Positions 21,986-33,283 of a stretch of 64,000 nucleotides of DNA are shown piece after piece. Under the pieces are notes generated by a model, which saw only the letters and a program-made list of their open reading frames with translations, made no database searches and was not told the origin of the DNA. The DNA is from Oreohelix idahoensis (taxonomy: Eukaryota > Mollusca > Gastropoda > Stylommatophora > Oreohelicidae), in contig JAMPIV010004937.1 of NCBI GenBank assembly GCA_024509875.1, positions 34,714 through 98,713 on the forward strand. Reading direction: 5' to 3'. The position numbers and the translations under genes are program-made. Numbering within the stretch: position 1 is the first letter of the stretch; each line of letters begins with the position of its first letter.

Positions 21986-22711
21986 CTATGGCACGCGCCT
22001 CAAACAGCCTCTGACAACCAAGTCCAGCTCCCGGCCTTCACGTGTGGCTCAATTTGAGCCCGGCGGAACTGTTTCCACTGACGGGAGAAGGGGCAAAGGC
22101 GAGCGACTGGCGCCTTAAAACCAGCAGCTTCGGGCAGATAGGGCTCGTGATCCTTGGTTGGTAGCTTATCTAAGAGAAGGAACTCTGAATTCAAACCACC
22201 GCTGCCTTGCGGGAATATCCATTTGTGGAATTGGCTTCGGGAGTAAACCCTGAGGATAAATCCGGAGTCGGAGTCCCTAAGGCAGTCTAATGTCGATTCG
22301 ACATTATTTTGGCAACTCCTGCGACATGGCTTTTACCAAACTGTATCGGCTACTGCCGTTCCTTTGGATCTACCGGCTGTGTGGAGAGGGGGAACATGAT
22401 GCATGGGCAACAGCTTGATCTCCATATAACTGTGCCCAAGCTCGCGCCCTGGAGAGGACACTCCAGCTTCACCCTATAGGTGTCGGCAAAACACGGGAAG
22501 TAGCAGTTACCGGTTATAAGCATTTTGCCCAACTGGCGTAGGGCATGGCGCCAGGGGCTACTTCCGACAGTGGGAGAGGTTCTAGGATCTCACTGGACAG
22601 CTACCGCCCGCTTCAAGCTGGGCAGCCCCCAGTCAATAAGGTGTTGTCACGCCACTGTCTGCTTTCCCCATTGGGTGCATGGGGATTAGGGTCAAACCCG
22701 AACTGTGGACA

Positions 22712-23270
22712 GAAAATTTTGCACCAAGCAATTATCGATTACCTCTGCGTGACCAACACCTACTTTCAGACAAAACCCCAGCATAAGGTGTAATGGAGAC
22801 ACCCACGATCCAAGCACTGGCACCAACTTGACCTGATTCTCGTCAGAAGGCCACTCCTCAGGTCTGTGCTCTCCACGCGCTCGTACCATAGTGCAGACAG
22901 TGACACAGATCACTCCTTGGTTTGCTGCAAAATCAGAGCACAACAAAGAAAACTCTATCGTGTCAGACATGAAGGGAAACCACGCATTGATACCAGCAAG
23001 ATGTCAGACACTTTCATGATCGCTCAATTCACTGTGACCTTCAAGAAAGTGCTCAGTAGCCCTCAGCATGGTGATACTATTACAGAGAACTGGAAGCATC
23101 TACGGAACACCATTCAAAGTACTGCACTTGCCACCTTTGGTAAGAAAACAGCAAAGTCAAATGACTGGTTTGACGCTTCATCAGATGTGATGGCACCTGT
23201 TATTGAAGCTAAGCGCAGTGCTATGAATAAATACAAACGTTCACAAGTGCCAGAACCCTACAGTTCCTGA
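22712..23270 (+). pseudogene. LINE endonuclease, C-terminal half
   Basis: APE-type endonuclease that nicks the target for target-primed reverse transcription. One frame shows TNTYFQTKPQHKV, a stop at 22791-22793, then WRHPRSKHWHQLDLILVRR and SADSDTDHSLVC, the conserved C-terminal block with the Asp-His pair (codons at 22908 and 22911). The N-terminal catalytic half is absent; upstream DNA looks like the element's 5' UTR, so this copy is internally deleted. The reading frame changes once more near 23275 before the RT frame. Confidence 0.8.
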
Positions 23271-23280
23271 AAGCTACGAG

Positions 23281-25276
23281 AAGCAAAGTTCAACAAACTG
23301 CTCGACGCTGTGCAAATGACTATTGGCTCCAGCTCAGTGAGAGCATCCAGATCGCAGCGCAAACAGGCAACATTAGACAAATGTATGACGGTATAAAGAA
23401 AGCACTTGGCCCCCATAAAAGTAAGACGGCACCGCTAAAAACCATCAGCGGAGAGAAGCTAACCGATAAGGGTAAGCAGATGGAGAGGTGGGTCGAGCAC
23501 TACTCTGAGCTTTACGCTAGAGACAATACCGTTACGCCTGCAGCCCTTGATGCTGTCAATAGTCTGCCAACTATGGAGGAGCTGGATGCCGAACCAACAT
23601 TAGAGGAACTCAGTAAGGCCATTGATAGCTTGGCCTCTGGCAAAGCACCACGCAGTGATGGGATTCCTCCTGATTTAATCAAATGCTGTAAGAGCCCACT
23701 ATTACATCCCCTGCATAGGATGCTGTGCCAGTGCTGGGAAGAGACAACTATTCCTCAAGACATGCGAGATGCCAAGATTGTAACACTGTATAAAAATAAA
23801 GGAGACAGAAGTGATTGCAATAACTACAGAGGCATCTCTCTTCTTAGTATTGTTGGTAAGGTTTTTGCCAAAGTCATCTTAATGCGACTACACAAGTTAG
23901 CTGAGCGCATATATCCAGAGGCACAGTGTGGATTCCGAGCTGGCAGATCAACAACAGACATGATCTTCTCTCTCCGCCAGCTTCAGGAAAAATCAAGAGA
24001 GCAGAAAAGACCATTATATATCGCATTTATAGACCTCACAAAAGCATTCGACCAAGTTAGTAGGGATGGACTCTTTAAAATCCTCCTGAAAATAGGCTGC
24101 CCTTCTAAAATGCTGGAAATGATAAAGTCATTCAATGACGACATGAAGGGAACAGACCAATATGCTGGAAGCACTTCACAGCCCTTTGATATACGAAGTG
24201 GCGTTAAACAAGGCTGTGTTCTGGCTCCGACCCTCTTCGGAATCTTCTTTGCCTTACTCTTGAAACATGCATTCAGAGATGCAACTGAAGGAATATGCCT
24301 TCACACTAGGTCAGACGGCCGTCTGTTTAATCTTTAAAAACTGAAGGCAAAAACAAAAATCAGAAGGGTCACTATAAGAGACTTGTTGTTCGCTGATGAT
24401 GCTGCAGTCGTCACTCAAAGCCAACAGGAGCTTCAGAGCTTGATGAATCGCTTCACTAAAGCATGCAAGGACTTTGGCCTCACAATAAGTCTAAAGAAAA
24501 CGAATGTGCTGAGTCAGGATGTGGGTGCTGCACCAGTTATCACTATCGATAACTATGAATTGGCAGTGGTGCACCACTTCACATACCTAGGGTCTACCAT
24601 CAATGACAAACTCTCACTGGATACAGAAATCGACAGCCGCATTGGCAAAGCTGCAGCTAGATTTGCTCGCCTCACATCGCGTGTTTGGGGAAACTCTAAA
24701 CTCACAATGAAGACGAAAGCTGCGGTATATAATGCCTGCGTCACCAGCACACTCCTATATGGCAGCGAGACCTGGACGACCTATGCTAAGCAAGAAAGAA
24801 GGCTCAATACCTTCCATTTGCGGTGTCTACGCCGCATCCTCGGCATCTCGTGGAAAGATAAAGTGACAAATGTCGAGGTGTTGTCACGTGCTGGCCTTCA
24901 AAGTATGTATACGCTGCTTAGACAGCGCAGACTTCGCTGGCTTGGCCATGTTCGCCGCATGGAAGATGGTCGCATCCCAAAAGATATCTTCTACGGACAA
25001 TTAGCAGATGGCAAGAGAACAGTTGGGCGACCACAGCTGAGGTTCAAAGATGTGTGCAAGAGAGATATGAGGGCACTGGACATGGATCCAGCAACATGGG
25101 AGGATGAAGCTGCCGATCGCAATAAGTGGCGTTGCTATTTACGGCACCACCTCAGATTGGGCGAAGAGAGGCTCACACAAGAAGCAGAGGTGAGGAGAAA
25201 ACGTCGAAAGGAGCACCAGGCAAATAAGCAGCTGAGGGCTGCCACCTCAGGGGCGCATTCCCATAGTCAGTTGTGA
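23281..25276 (+). pseudogene. LINE reverse transcriptase and C-terminal domain (one premature stop)
   Basis: Non-LTR RT with its standard blocks: LASGKAPRSDGIPPDLIK, then YKNKGDRSDCNNYRGISLLS, CGFRAGRSTTDMIFSLRQL, YIAFIDLTKAFDQVSR, SGVKQGCVLAPTLF and FADDAAVV (24389-24400). The thumb region has FTYLGSTI. The C-terminal domain has LLYGSETWT, HLRCLRRILGISW and RWLGHVRRMEDGRIPK. The whole 665-codon stretch is one frame interrupted only by TAA at 24335-24337, just before the FADD block, so the copy is young. The stop at 25274-25276 precedes the (ATT)n tail by about 10 bp. Confidence 0.93.
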
Positions 25277-25371
25277 CTGAAGGGGCTATTATTATTATTA
25301 TTATTATAACTTACATTTTGAACTGCAATCGTAGAGCTTGACTTGACGTTTAAGCTTTCCCGTGAAATAAG

Positions 25372-25372
<1 letters not shown>

Positions 25373-25443
<71 letters not shown>
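25373..25443. repeat. (TA)n microsatellite
   Basis: About 35 uninterrupted TA units shortly after the LINE tail. Confidence 0.97.
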
Positions 25444-25445
<2 letters not shown>

Positions 25446-25859
25446 TGAATTAGGAATACCTACGTATTCCGTCAACACTCATGAGGCATCTAGCATTTAT
25501 AAGTTAGTTTAGAAAAATTATTCTCGTCTGATTATTTAACAGTTAAATTAAATTCATTATAGCTACATGATTTTAAGCTAGAAATTATAATTTATTCTGT
25601 TTTCCACTGTAACTCATCAGCTAGAGAATATAACAGACTTATAAATTATTCACTCTGCACAAAAGAACTCGGGAAATAAAATAAGCGATTTAACACTTAA
25701 TCACTCACAAAATCTAGATATATTAAATATAATATATTTACCTCAACACAGAACTACTAAGAACTTAAACCACTTTGACCAAACTAAATGCCATCTCTAT
25801 TAACAGAGATTCTTGGTAATCGAACGAAGGCTTGTTCTAGTCTTGACTGCGAAGTTACT
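25444..25859. other. No gene seen
   Basis: AT-rich unassigned DNA between the microsatellite and element B. Confidence 0.45.
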
Positions 25860-26450
25860 GAGTCAATTAAATCTCAAACTCTCGTTAAGATATATGAAAC
25901 ACACACAAATGATGTGCGCTATTACCAAAACTACGCAATCTCTCGTCTTTCCTAACACTTACGTTAACTTAGACGCATGCCGTAACTGCCAAAACTTGCC
26001 TTCACACTTAACGCCAAAACTTGCCGTGGAGCGTGAGTGTCATCTGAGAAATGCTAGACACTCTGTCTGCTCTGAGCGAGCATGTCTGGCGCGATTCACA
26101 CCTCACCGAGCAACTCAGCCAAGGAAACTCGCGTGACAGGTGCAAATGTAGACAATTTGTCTGCTCTCATGTCTGAGTATGAAACATAATCACACATCTC
26201 GTCTGACTGCAGCGACTCTTCACAGTTTGTCGTCTATCTGCAGCGACTGACATCTACGTAATAGGGTTACTAGTCAGTATGAGAAAGAAAAAAAAACGTC
26301 AAAGTGAGAATGGGAAAGAAAATATTTCTCGCAAACGAGCGAATGCGAAAAATACAGGAAAAATGTAAAGAGTGATAATAAAATAGAGGACACGGGTGCA
26401 AGAAAGAAGAAAATATAGAAAATTTAGTGATCATAAAACTCTCTGTGACA
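25860..26450 (-). repeat. 3' LTR of element B
   Basis: Direct repeat of 29507-30098, with strong identity throughout (for example CTCAAACTCTCGTTAAGATA and CACTCTGTCTGCTCTGAGCG). A 107-codon plus-strand frame crosses it, and a shorter version crosses the other LTR; it has no known motif. Confidence 0.88.
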
Positions 26451-26466
26451 GAACGTCCTCCCTTTA
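26451..26466 (-). other. Putative polypurine tract of element B
   Basis: On the minus strand AAAGGGAGGACGTTC immediately precedes the 3' LTR start TGTCAC. Position and purine content fit plus-strand priming. Confidence 0.5.
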
Positions 26467-26963
26467 AGATATGGAAGCAATCCATGTCTACGTTATGGAA
26501 ATATATTTCGTATATACGTAGCTTCAGGGTGACTGTCCTCTTCCATCTTATCTCCCCCCTCCATCTCTGTTAAATTCCTACTCAAATCTACTCCCAAAGA
26601 TTCCTTTCTCTGGAACGTCTCTCATGCGCGCTTGAAAGAGCGTCGCCACTTTTGACATTTTTGAAAGATTTCATGTGTGTGCAGTGGAATTTCCCTGCCA
26701 CTATCGTCATCTTTGTCAGTTTTGGCAATCGTCAGGAGATGGTCGGAGGTTGGCACTGGTCTTTCCAAGTATCTCTTTAACAGATTTAAATGGAAAACCT
26801 TCTCCTTTCCTTGAATAGAGATCTGGTAGTTAGCCTTAGAAATCTTTTTCAGGACGGGAAACGGCCCTTGCCATCCGATCCTCAGTTGGTTGTTTCCGGT
26901 AGGGAGTAACACCAAAACTTTCTCTCCTGCTTCCAGTTCACTTTCTTTCGCGACTTTCCTGTA
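26467..26963 (-). pseudogene. pol: Element B integrase C-terminal GPY/F module and truncated linker
   Basis: The open frame (26622-26915) reads VLLPTGNNQLRIGWQGPF, KKISKANYQI and FHLNLLKRYLERP, the GPY/F module, closely matching element C (residues near WQGPYTVLEKVSRTNY). It ends with IPLHTHEIFQKCQKW, the start of the linker that in element C leads into RT, then stops. The remaining bases to the LTR have no RT or RNase H motif. The link to the core frame at 26964 crosses a frame change. Confidence 0.83.
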
Positions 26964-27963
26964 TCAGTTAGCGTGCTTTGTGCGTGCTCGCTTAAAGTAA
27001 GTCGTTGCTAGGTCCCATCCTAGTTTCAACCTTCCTTTTAAATCCGACACATATTTACTTGCTGAGACGACTGTCTCATCAGCCTTCTGGTCTGTCAGCG
27101 GCCAAAGTAAGGTTTCAAGCGGGCCCTTAATGGGTTTGCCGAATAAAAGCGTAGCTGGCGGAAATCCTGTGGAAGTATGAGGAGATTCTATGTTGCCAAA
27201 TAAAGCTGCCAGAAAGCTACAATCCCAATCTTCAGGTTTCACTTGTGCCACTTTACTTAACATCATGTTGAGGTTTCCGTTAACACGTTCCACTAACCCA
27301 CTTCTGGCCAGAGTGTAAGGCTTAGTGTAGATGTGCTGGTCCCTCGAGATCTTAACGATCTCATCCATCAACAGGTTTCGGTATGGAGATCCGTTATCCG
27401 TCAACACTTGTTGAGGGAATCCCAACCAAGTGAAAATCTGCACTAGGGCTTCTGCGACATGCTTGGCATCTGCGCATGTTAGTGGAATAGCTTCTGCCCA
27501 TAAAGTGCATGTGTCGACTAAGGTGAGGATATACTTGTTCCTTCTTTTAGTCTTTTCGAAAGGCCCTAAAATGTCGATCACAACCCGTTCGAATGGTGTT
27601 CCCACTATTGTCATTTCACACAAAGAGACTGGGGGTGTCCGTTGCTTGCGTGGTACACGTTGGCACTTGGCACAGGATTTGACATACCTGATAATATCAG
27701 TATTTACTCCTGGCCACCAATAATGAGTGGTTATCCGTTGATTTGTGGCGTTCTGTCCCATATGTCCGCTAAAGGAAAGAGAGTGCCCCATTTCTAGGAT
27801 TTGGCTTCTGTACTGTTTCGGTACTAGGAGCTGGTTGTAACCTTGGTCAGGCTTGCCCGTTCTGCGATAAAGTACGCCATCCTTAGAAAAAAATGTCCCC
27901 GTGCTGTCTGGGTTCTTTAGCCTTGGGCAGTTTCCTAAAGCAAGGTGCCAAAGTAGGGTCCTT
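26964..27963 (-). CDS. pol: Element B integrase zinc finger and catalytic core
   Basis: A 275-codon frame (26964-27791), with a zinc-finger lead-in readable back to about 27960 across a frame change near the T-rich run at 27884-27890. The H2C2 finger shows GHSLSFSGHMG and SCAKCQ. The catalytic core shows VIDILGPF (Asp about residue 73), LTDNGSP (Asp about 132) and GLVERVNG (Glu about 168), with correct D35E spacing, so all three catalytic residues are kept. The downstream TGFPPATLLFGKPIKGPLE is the usual end-of-core block. It lies directly after the protease, with no RT between. Confidence 0.9.
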
Positions 27964-29397
27964 TTATTGCGCTTCTTTAAGTTCCATGGGTAACAAATTA
28001 GGCGCAGGCTCCCGTTCCTTCTTGGTTTGCCCTCTTGTAGTCACTGCTGCCACAATCGGCTCTTCAGGTTTCCTAATAAACACGTATCTACCGCCAAGTA
28101 TGACTGCGTAGATGGGGTCATCCATAACAGCCGCTTTGATCACGCCTATGACGAAATCAGAGTGTATCTCCACCAATGCGATGGGAAGCGCTGTAGGTGC
28201 ATCACTCTTAGAAACTCCACAAAATTGGAAGGTCTCTCCTGTCTCTTGACCTGGTTTAACCAGGTTTCTGGCAACAATGCAATCAAAAGAAAGCCCCGTG
28301 TCAAATAAACAAAAAGTTTGAGAACCGTTCAAAGTAACAGTACCTCGCGTTGAGGGTATATCCCCAACAGGTTGGGAATCACTGTCAATAATTCCGCCTT
28401 GCGAGACTGTTAGCAAGCATTCTATGCGTTTCGGCTCGGTGTGCTCGCTCTGATCATTAGTCCCGTGCTCAGTGGTTCTCCCTTTGCCACCTTGTCCTTT
28501 CTGGCTGCGCTGCCATGTCGGGCGGTCGGGTTGATCAGACTGTTTACTGTCGTTGGGGTACTCGTTTTTGTAGAACTTGGATTTTTCAGGAGGGGGGATT
28601 TGATGTCCAGTTTCTCTGTGGTTATTCTGATTAGTGGCATGAGAAGCATGAGAAGATTGGTCTAGATTACTTTTTCGAAAGTGCTCTTCTGTCGGTTTAC
28701 GTTTTGTGGCCGGTAGTTCAGCCAGCGCATTGTGATATCTCTCAGACTTTTCTAAGATGTCTTCAAGCTTTTCTGCACCCTGCTCAGCTAGAAATCTCCG
28801 CGTATCAGCAGACAAAGTGTTCTTTATTTGTTCTGTTATAACAAATTCCTCAAGACCTTCATAGGTAGAGGGGAGCTGTGAAAGCTCAAGGCACTTTGTC
28901 AAGTATCCCTTCAAACAAGACGAGAACTGCTGAAAAGTTTCAGAACTCTCCTTTCTGCTGTTGCGAAACAGTTGCAAAAAGTTGCGAGCATTCATTTCAA
29001 AGCGCTCCAGTAACGCTTTCTTCAACAAGTCGTAATTGTCCTGTTGGCTGCTTTCCAGTTTGGCGTAAACATCATACGCACTACTTTTCAAAGACTGAGA
29101 AAGCTTCATATTCCAACGCGACCTCTCTAACCCGTACAGAGTTGCAATTTTCTCAAGTTTTTCTAGATACGTTTCAATCTTCTCATTAGGACAAGGGAAA
29201 GATTCTAGTGCAAAAGACATAGCAGTGAGATGAGTAGATTGTGTGTTAGAGGGATCAGTTAAAGAGGAATGAGGAGAAGACTCTCCATTGCTGGAGGTAG
29301 AGGCAGCACCACGACTTTGGAAGAGTCTTAAGCGCCAACTCGTGCTGTCTCTGTTTCTCTTTTTCCTCAAGCTGTCTCTCCTTCTCTCTTTCCTCAA
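27964..29397 (-). CDS. gag: Element B gag (capsid part) and protease
   Basis: A 477-codon frame. The first 40 residues are an out-of-frame reading of the Gag coiled coil. From about residue 60 it shows the capsid-like domain (PNEKIETYLEKLEKIATLYG, LSQSLKSSAYDVYAKLES, LLERFEMNARNFLQLFRNS), parallel to element C gag. Residues about 245-330 are a hydrophilic, basic Asn/Gln/Ser/Lys-rich tail with no CCHC knuckle. The retropepsin motif LFDTG has its Asp at residue 366 (codon at 28302-28300), with gag and protease in one frame. The end PMELKEAQ matches the start of the linker to the integrase finger. Confidence 0.88.
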   Translation of the reverse strand: MRKERRRDSLRKKRNRDSTSWRLRLFQSRGAASTSSNGESSPHSSLTDPSNTQSTHLTAMSFALESFPCPNEKIETYLEKLEKIATLYGLERSRWNMKLSQSLKSSAYDVYAKLESSQQDNYDLLKKALLERFEMNARNFLQLFRNSRKESSETFQQFSSCLKGYLTKCLELSQLPSTYEGLEEFVITEQIKNTLSADTRRFLAEQGAEKLEDILEKSERYHNALAELPATKRKPTEEHFRKSNLDQSSHASHATNQNNHRETGHQIPPPEKSKFYKNEYPNDSKQSDQPDRPTWQRSQKGQGGKGRTTEHGTNDQSEHTEPKRIECLLTVSQGGIIDSDSQPVGDIPSTRGTVTLNGSQTFCLFDTGLSFDCIVARNLVKPGQETGETFQFCGVSKSDAPTALPIALVEIHSDFVIGVIKAAVMDDPIYAVILGGRYVFIRKPEEPIVAAVTTRGQTKKEREPAPNLLPMELKEAQ

Positions 29398-29488
29398 GCT
29401 ATCTCTCCTTCTCTCTTTCCTCGTGCTGCATCCTGCGAATTTCCATTTCCTCGTCCATCTTCTTCTGCTGTAAAGTTGAGTGACTCAT
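29398..29488 (-). pseudogene. gag: Element B gag N-terminus
   Basis: The ATG at 29488 opens MSHSTLQQKKMDEEMEIRR followed by an Arg/Glu-rich coil. It is cut by a TAG at 29401-29399, after which the coil continues in the same frame through a 27-bp tandem duplication (29372-29425) until a frame change near 29310. The ATG is only 18 bases from the LTR edge, so the usual leader and primer site have no room. Confidence 0.7.
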
Positions 29489-29506
29489 GGCCCTGATGAA
29501 AGAACC

Positions 29507-30098
29507 GAGTGAATTAAATCTCAAACTCTCGTTAAGATATATGAAACACACACAATGAATGTGCGCTATTACCAAAACCATGCAATCTCTCGTCTTTCCT
29601 AACACTTACGTTAACTTAGACGCATGCCGTAACTGCCAAAACTTGCGTTCACACCTTACGCCAAAACTTGCCGTGGAGCGTGAGTGTCATCTGAGAAATG
29701 CTAGACACTCTGTCTGCTCTGAGCGAGCATGTCTGGCGCGATTCACACCTCACCGAGCAACTCAGCCAAGAAAACTCGCGTGACAGGTGCAAATGTAGAC
29801 AATTTGTCTGCTCTCATGTCTGAGTATGAAACATAATCACACATCTCGTCTGACTGCAGCGACTCTTCACAGTTTGTCGTCTATCTGCAGCGACTAACAT
29901 CTACGTAATAGGGTTACTAGTCAGTATCAGAAAGAAAAATAAACGGCAAAGTGAGAATGGAAAAGAAAATATTTCTCGCAAAACGAGCGAATGTGAAATA
30001 TACAGGACAAAGGTAAAGAGTGATAATAAAATAGAGGACACGGGTGAAGGAAAGAAGAGAATATAGAAAATTTAGTGATCATAAAACTCTCTGTGACA
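29507..30098 (-). repeat. 5' LTR of element B
   Basis: Direct repeat of 25860-26450. On the minus strand it starts TGTCACAGAG at 30098. Confidence 0.88.
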
Positions 30099-30866
30099 AT
30101 ACGTTTATCACTTGAGTCGCCTAGCCACGGTTGCTAGGAGTCGATCTCTATACACACAATACGTTGTCTCAGTACGATAGTATACAAAACACAACGCCAT
30201 ATTGTCTACCAGAGAAAGCTTTCAGAGGGATGCGCGAAAACACAGGTGATAATTAGATAACCGCTTCCGCGGGACCATCCGTGGGAACTTATTTCAGATG
30301 ACCTGGCAGAGGAGACAATCTGGGAGGAATGTATTAGTCAAGAATGACTGCACAGATGATGGTTATGAGCTTAGCATAAAAATGCAAGCGGCGGAATTAG
30401 AACATTATTAGAAAGAGGTCACGTGATGGAATTTTTAAATGTAATATTTTAAAACATGCGGGGGTATTGTGATTTAAACACCACTACCCATACAGTGCAA
30501 AGGAGATTGGATTGGTGTAAAGTGCGAGCCGGAATACACAATGGTTCTGATTGACAAATTCGTCGAAATTACAATCTGGGATTTTGAATTGATAATTGGA
30601 AATATAATCTAGCGAAATCGTAGTCACAGATCAGACTGCATCGCTCCGTGAAGCTAGCAATTCACTAGAGCCAGATATAGGAACGGACAAGGGAATTTAA
30701 AATTATAAGTGACAGATCAGAGTTTTTGGGCAACTTTAAAACATAAAAAGTAAACCCGCATTTATAAATACAAAGACTGAAATTTAAAGGACCAGGATCG
30801 AAGTATTTGGTCAACTTTAAAACTTAAAAAAGTAAACCTGCATTTATAAATAAATAGACGGGAGAC
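30099..30866. repeat. Dispersed repeat, left half (split by element C)
   Basis: From about 30237 on it matches 43363-43972 in order (ACACAGGTGATAA, CATGCGGG, ATCAGACTGCATCGC, AAGACTG..A), diverged by substitutions and small indels. It carries an internal duplication of about 100 bp near 30715-30860. The repeat continues at 39264 after element C. No coding signal. Confidence 0.75.
30862..30866. other. Target-site duplication of element C, left
   Basis: GAGAC, equal to 39264-39268. The paralogous empty site has a single GAGAC at 43968-43972. Confidence 0.92.
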
Positions 30867-33278
30867 TGTCGTGGAATATTCTAATCCACATATATAAATT
30901 ATTAGGTAAATATGAAGCCTAACAAATAAAATTAATAAAGAGAAGAGCAATGGAAAATAACAGTGCTGTCACAAAGAATGTACTCGAAATCCCCCTTGTT
31001 TTCTGCTTCGTCTGCAAATTGTAACGCTTTCACGTTGATATAAAAGCTTACTGTATTATTACCCGCCTTCTTCAATGAAACGTGTGCTGTATTTCTTGGA
31101 AAAGCATTGAGACATACTGCGTAATGACCTAAATTAATCCTAACATTAATTATATTGCGTTACCAAAAACGAACGAACAGATGGACAAAAGGATAAAAAG
31201 AGAAAGGAGAGGCAGAAAGCCGAACACTAAACACGCGTCGCGCGATTCACAAATGCTGCCATCACGCGTGTAAAACTACATGCACTAATTTTTTTTTTCA
31301 GACGGACAGTGATAAAATACATTACCCATCCCAGAGTTAGGTTTTAAAATCATAAAAAACGCTTATTAGGAAAGATAACAATAGATGGGTTTACGTTTGA
31401 AAACATAACAGTACCCAGACAGCACATCTTCGAAACAGGAGGTAGAAGAAATTGCATATTTTGAACGCAGCCACGTAGCTCCTTTAAATTTGTATATTTG
31501 GGTTCCTTAGGGCTTGCTGACAAAGAATATGTAAAACGTTACGCAAATAGTCCAGGAATTAATAAATTATACCCAAAATAAAATATTGGGGGTGCCTGAC
31601 AGCATAAAATCATTTCTGCTCATAAGATTTTTTTTTTTTTTAACGTGTTTGAAAAAAATTTACGTTACAGAAATAGCCTACCATGTAAACTCCAAATTGA
31701 TTGGAGCGCAACAAATGAAAGCCTAACCACGATTGGTCGGGCTATAAATACTATCTTGGTTGTTAGGGAGACGGGGAAAGGTAACATTTTTTTTCAAACA
31801 CTTGTCGAAACGGGGCTCATTGGTCAGACTCGCTGATATACACACTTGGGAGCGTTAGTTCGAAACCACTTGTTTAAATAAGCTTGATAAAGCATCAGTG
31901 CGTTGAAGCCAGCTTATATTTTGCTAAATAAAAGCCTGGAAGATAAGCAGATGGGAATTTGTGCCAGTTTGTGCCAGAATTCATTGCTAATCAACGTATC
32001 TGTGTTTATTCGTATGAATTGTGGTAAGCTTGAACCATTCAATATCTTTTAATGAAAATTGAATGTGAATTGTTGATTTATGCCTGTATATATATGTGTA
32101 GTTCAGTGGCAACGTGAGGTAAAGCCTGTAATGCTCCAGCCTGAACAGAGGGTGTCGGAGAGAAGTAAAACGGCATGGAATGGCCAAACAGTACACTGAC
32201 ACCTGGATGATTGAATAGAAAGAAATAATGCTGGAAGTGCAGAGGCGTAGTAACCATTAAGAAGGGTAATACTGGAATAAAGTATTTCAAATGAAGCTGA
32301 CAGTTGGCCTAATGCTCTGAACTCAATGTTTGTGCTGTGTTGTGATCAGTGTAACAAGAGAGTTTAAGTTAGTTATGAAGTAGAAGGTACATCCTTCTTG
32401 ATTTCAGGGACCGTGGTCTTGATGGTAGTGAGCAGCACCTGGTCAGAGCTTTGCTGAATCCTGAGTCGGACAGCATACTCCTTGGTCTTTTTAGCTATCA
32501 GTGAGGTGTCTCCTGAACCCAGAGGAGAATTCGAGCAGAGGAGTCCTTTCCTGCCGCCATCACGCCAGATAAGCGAATTGGCCAGCTGAGCTCAACATTA
32601 TGTCCCCTCATCTTGAAATGACTTTGTAAAAATAATATTAAGAGGGGAAATTAATTGTCTTAATATCAGGAACTGAGAACATCTCCAATACTAGTTTCCT
32701 TAAGACAAACTATTGAAGTCATGATGACAACTACCAACAGAGCTTGAACAAAACAAAACCAGTATTACCTCATACTACTATTACACAACTGACACACATA
32801 GGATATTTTTAATAATATATGTCACTACCAGATTCATATTAATACATTCTGTACATAACTTGTAATTAACATTGATTGTGATTCCTGGTTCCTTTGTCTT
32901 TGAATCAGGACACACATATGCCTTTATGATAGAAATGAATACATATTGTTATTTGAAAAGTTACGAGTGTCTCCTGTAAGATATTCTCATAGAGTGTTAT
33001 ATGTATGTGAGTGTCACAGTGTTGTCAAGAGTAGTGGATTAAATTAAATTGTTTATCTGTCTGTTGTTGTGACTTACACTTCACCATACTCATACCCTAG
33101 ACACATAACGTAGCATCACACTATTCCAGAATAATTCTGACTGAGATATAGAGATATGTGGTAGCAAGTAAGGTTATCTATAATACACTACTCTTAATAG
33201 ATATAGATACCTTCACAGCTGATCTCAGTCAGTACACTAAGTCCCCTATAAATATTTATAACATCCCACTTCACCACA
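30867..33278 (+). repeat. 5' LTR of element C
   Basis: 2412 bp, direct repeat of 36938-39263. Unusually long for a Ty3/gypsy LTR. It contains about 87 bp (32960-33048) missing from the 3' LTR. Minus-strand frames at 31987-32290 recur in the other LTR with frame changes and look non-coding. Confidence 0.94.
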
Positions 33279-33283
33279 TATAT

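Larger units (their letters stand above)
21990..25308 (+). mobile_element. LINE (non-LTR retrotransposon), nearly complete 3' two thirds
   Basis: A locally GC-richer block of about 3.3 kb. It has a 5' untranslated-like part (about 21990-22700), the C-terminal half of an AP-type endonuclease, a complete RT and a long C-terminal domain, and ends in an (ATT)n tail at 25287-25308, typical of LINE 3' ends. The left edge is estimated from composition. The endonuclease N-terminus is missing. The family is one often annotated in invertebrate genomes as craniofacial-development-protein-2-like endonuclease-RT; I do not assign a clade. Confidence 0.85.
25860..30098 (-). mobile_element. Element B: LTR retrotransposon lacking RT and RNase H
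   Basis: Two 591-592 bp direct repeats (25860-26450 and 29507-30098) flank a minus-strand gag-protease-integrase region of about 3.05 kb. The LTRs start TGTCACAGAG on the minus strand. Pol stops in the linker after the integrase GPY/F module, about 170 bp before the 3' LTR, leaving no room for RT and RNase H. Gag, integrase finger and linker sequences are close relatives of element C. I see no target-site duplication, and the LTR 3' ends do not finish in a clear CA, so both ends may have been altered. Confidence 0.83.

Noticed and set aside
25813..26136. 107-codon frame shared with 29559-29783
   Set aside because: It lies in the LTRs of element B, antisense to the element, with no recognised motif.
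31987..32290. Minus-strand frames of 70-71 codons repeated at 38060-38363
   Set aside because: They lie within the two LTRs of element C and differ by frame changes, so they are not under coding constraint.
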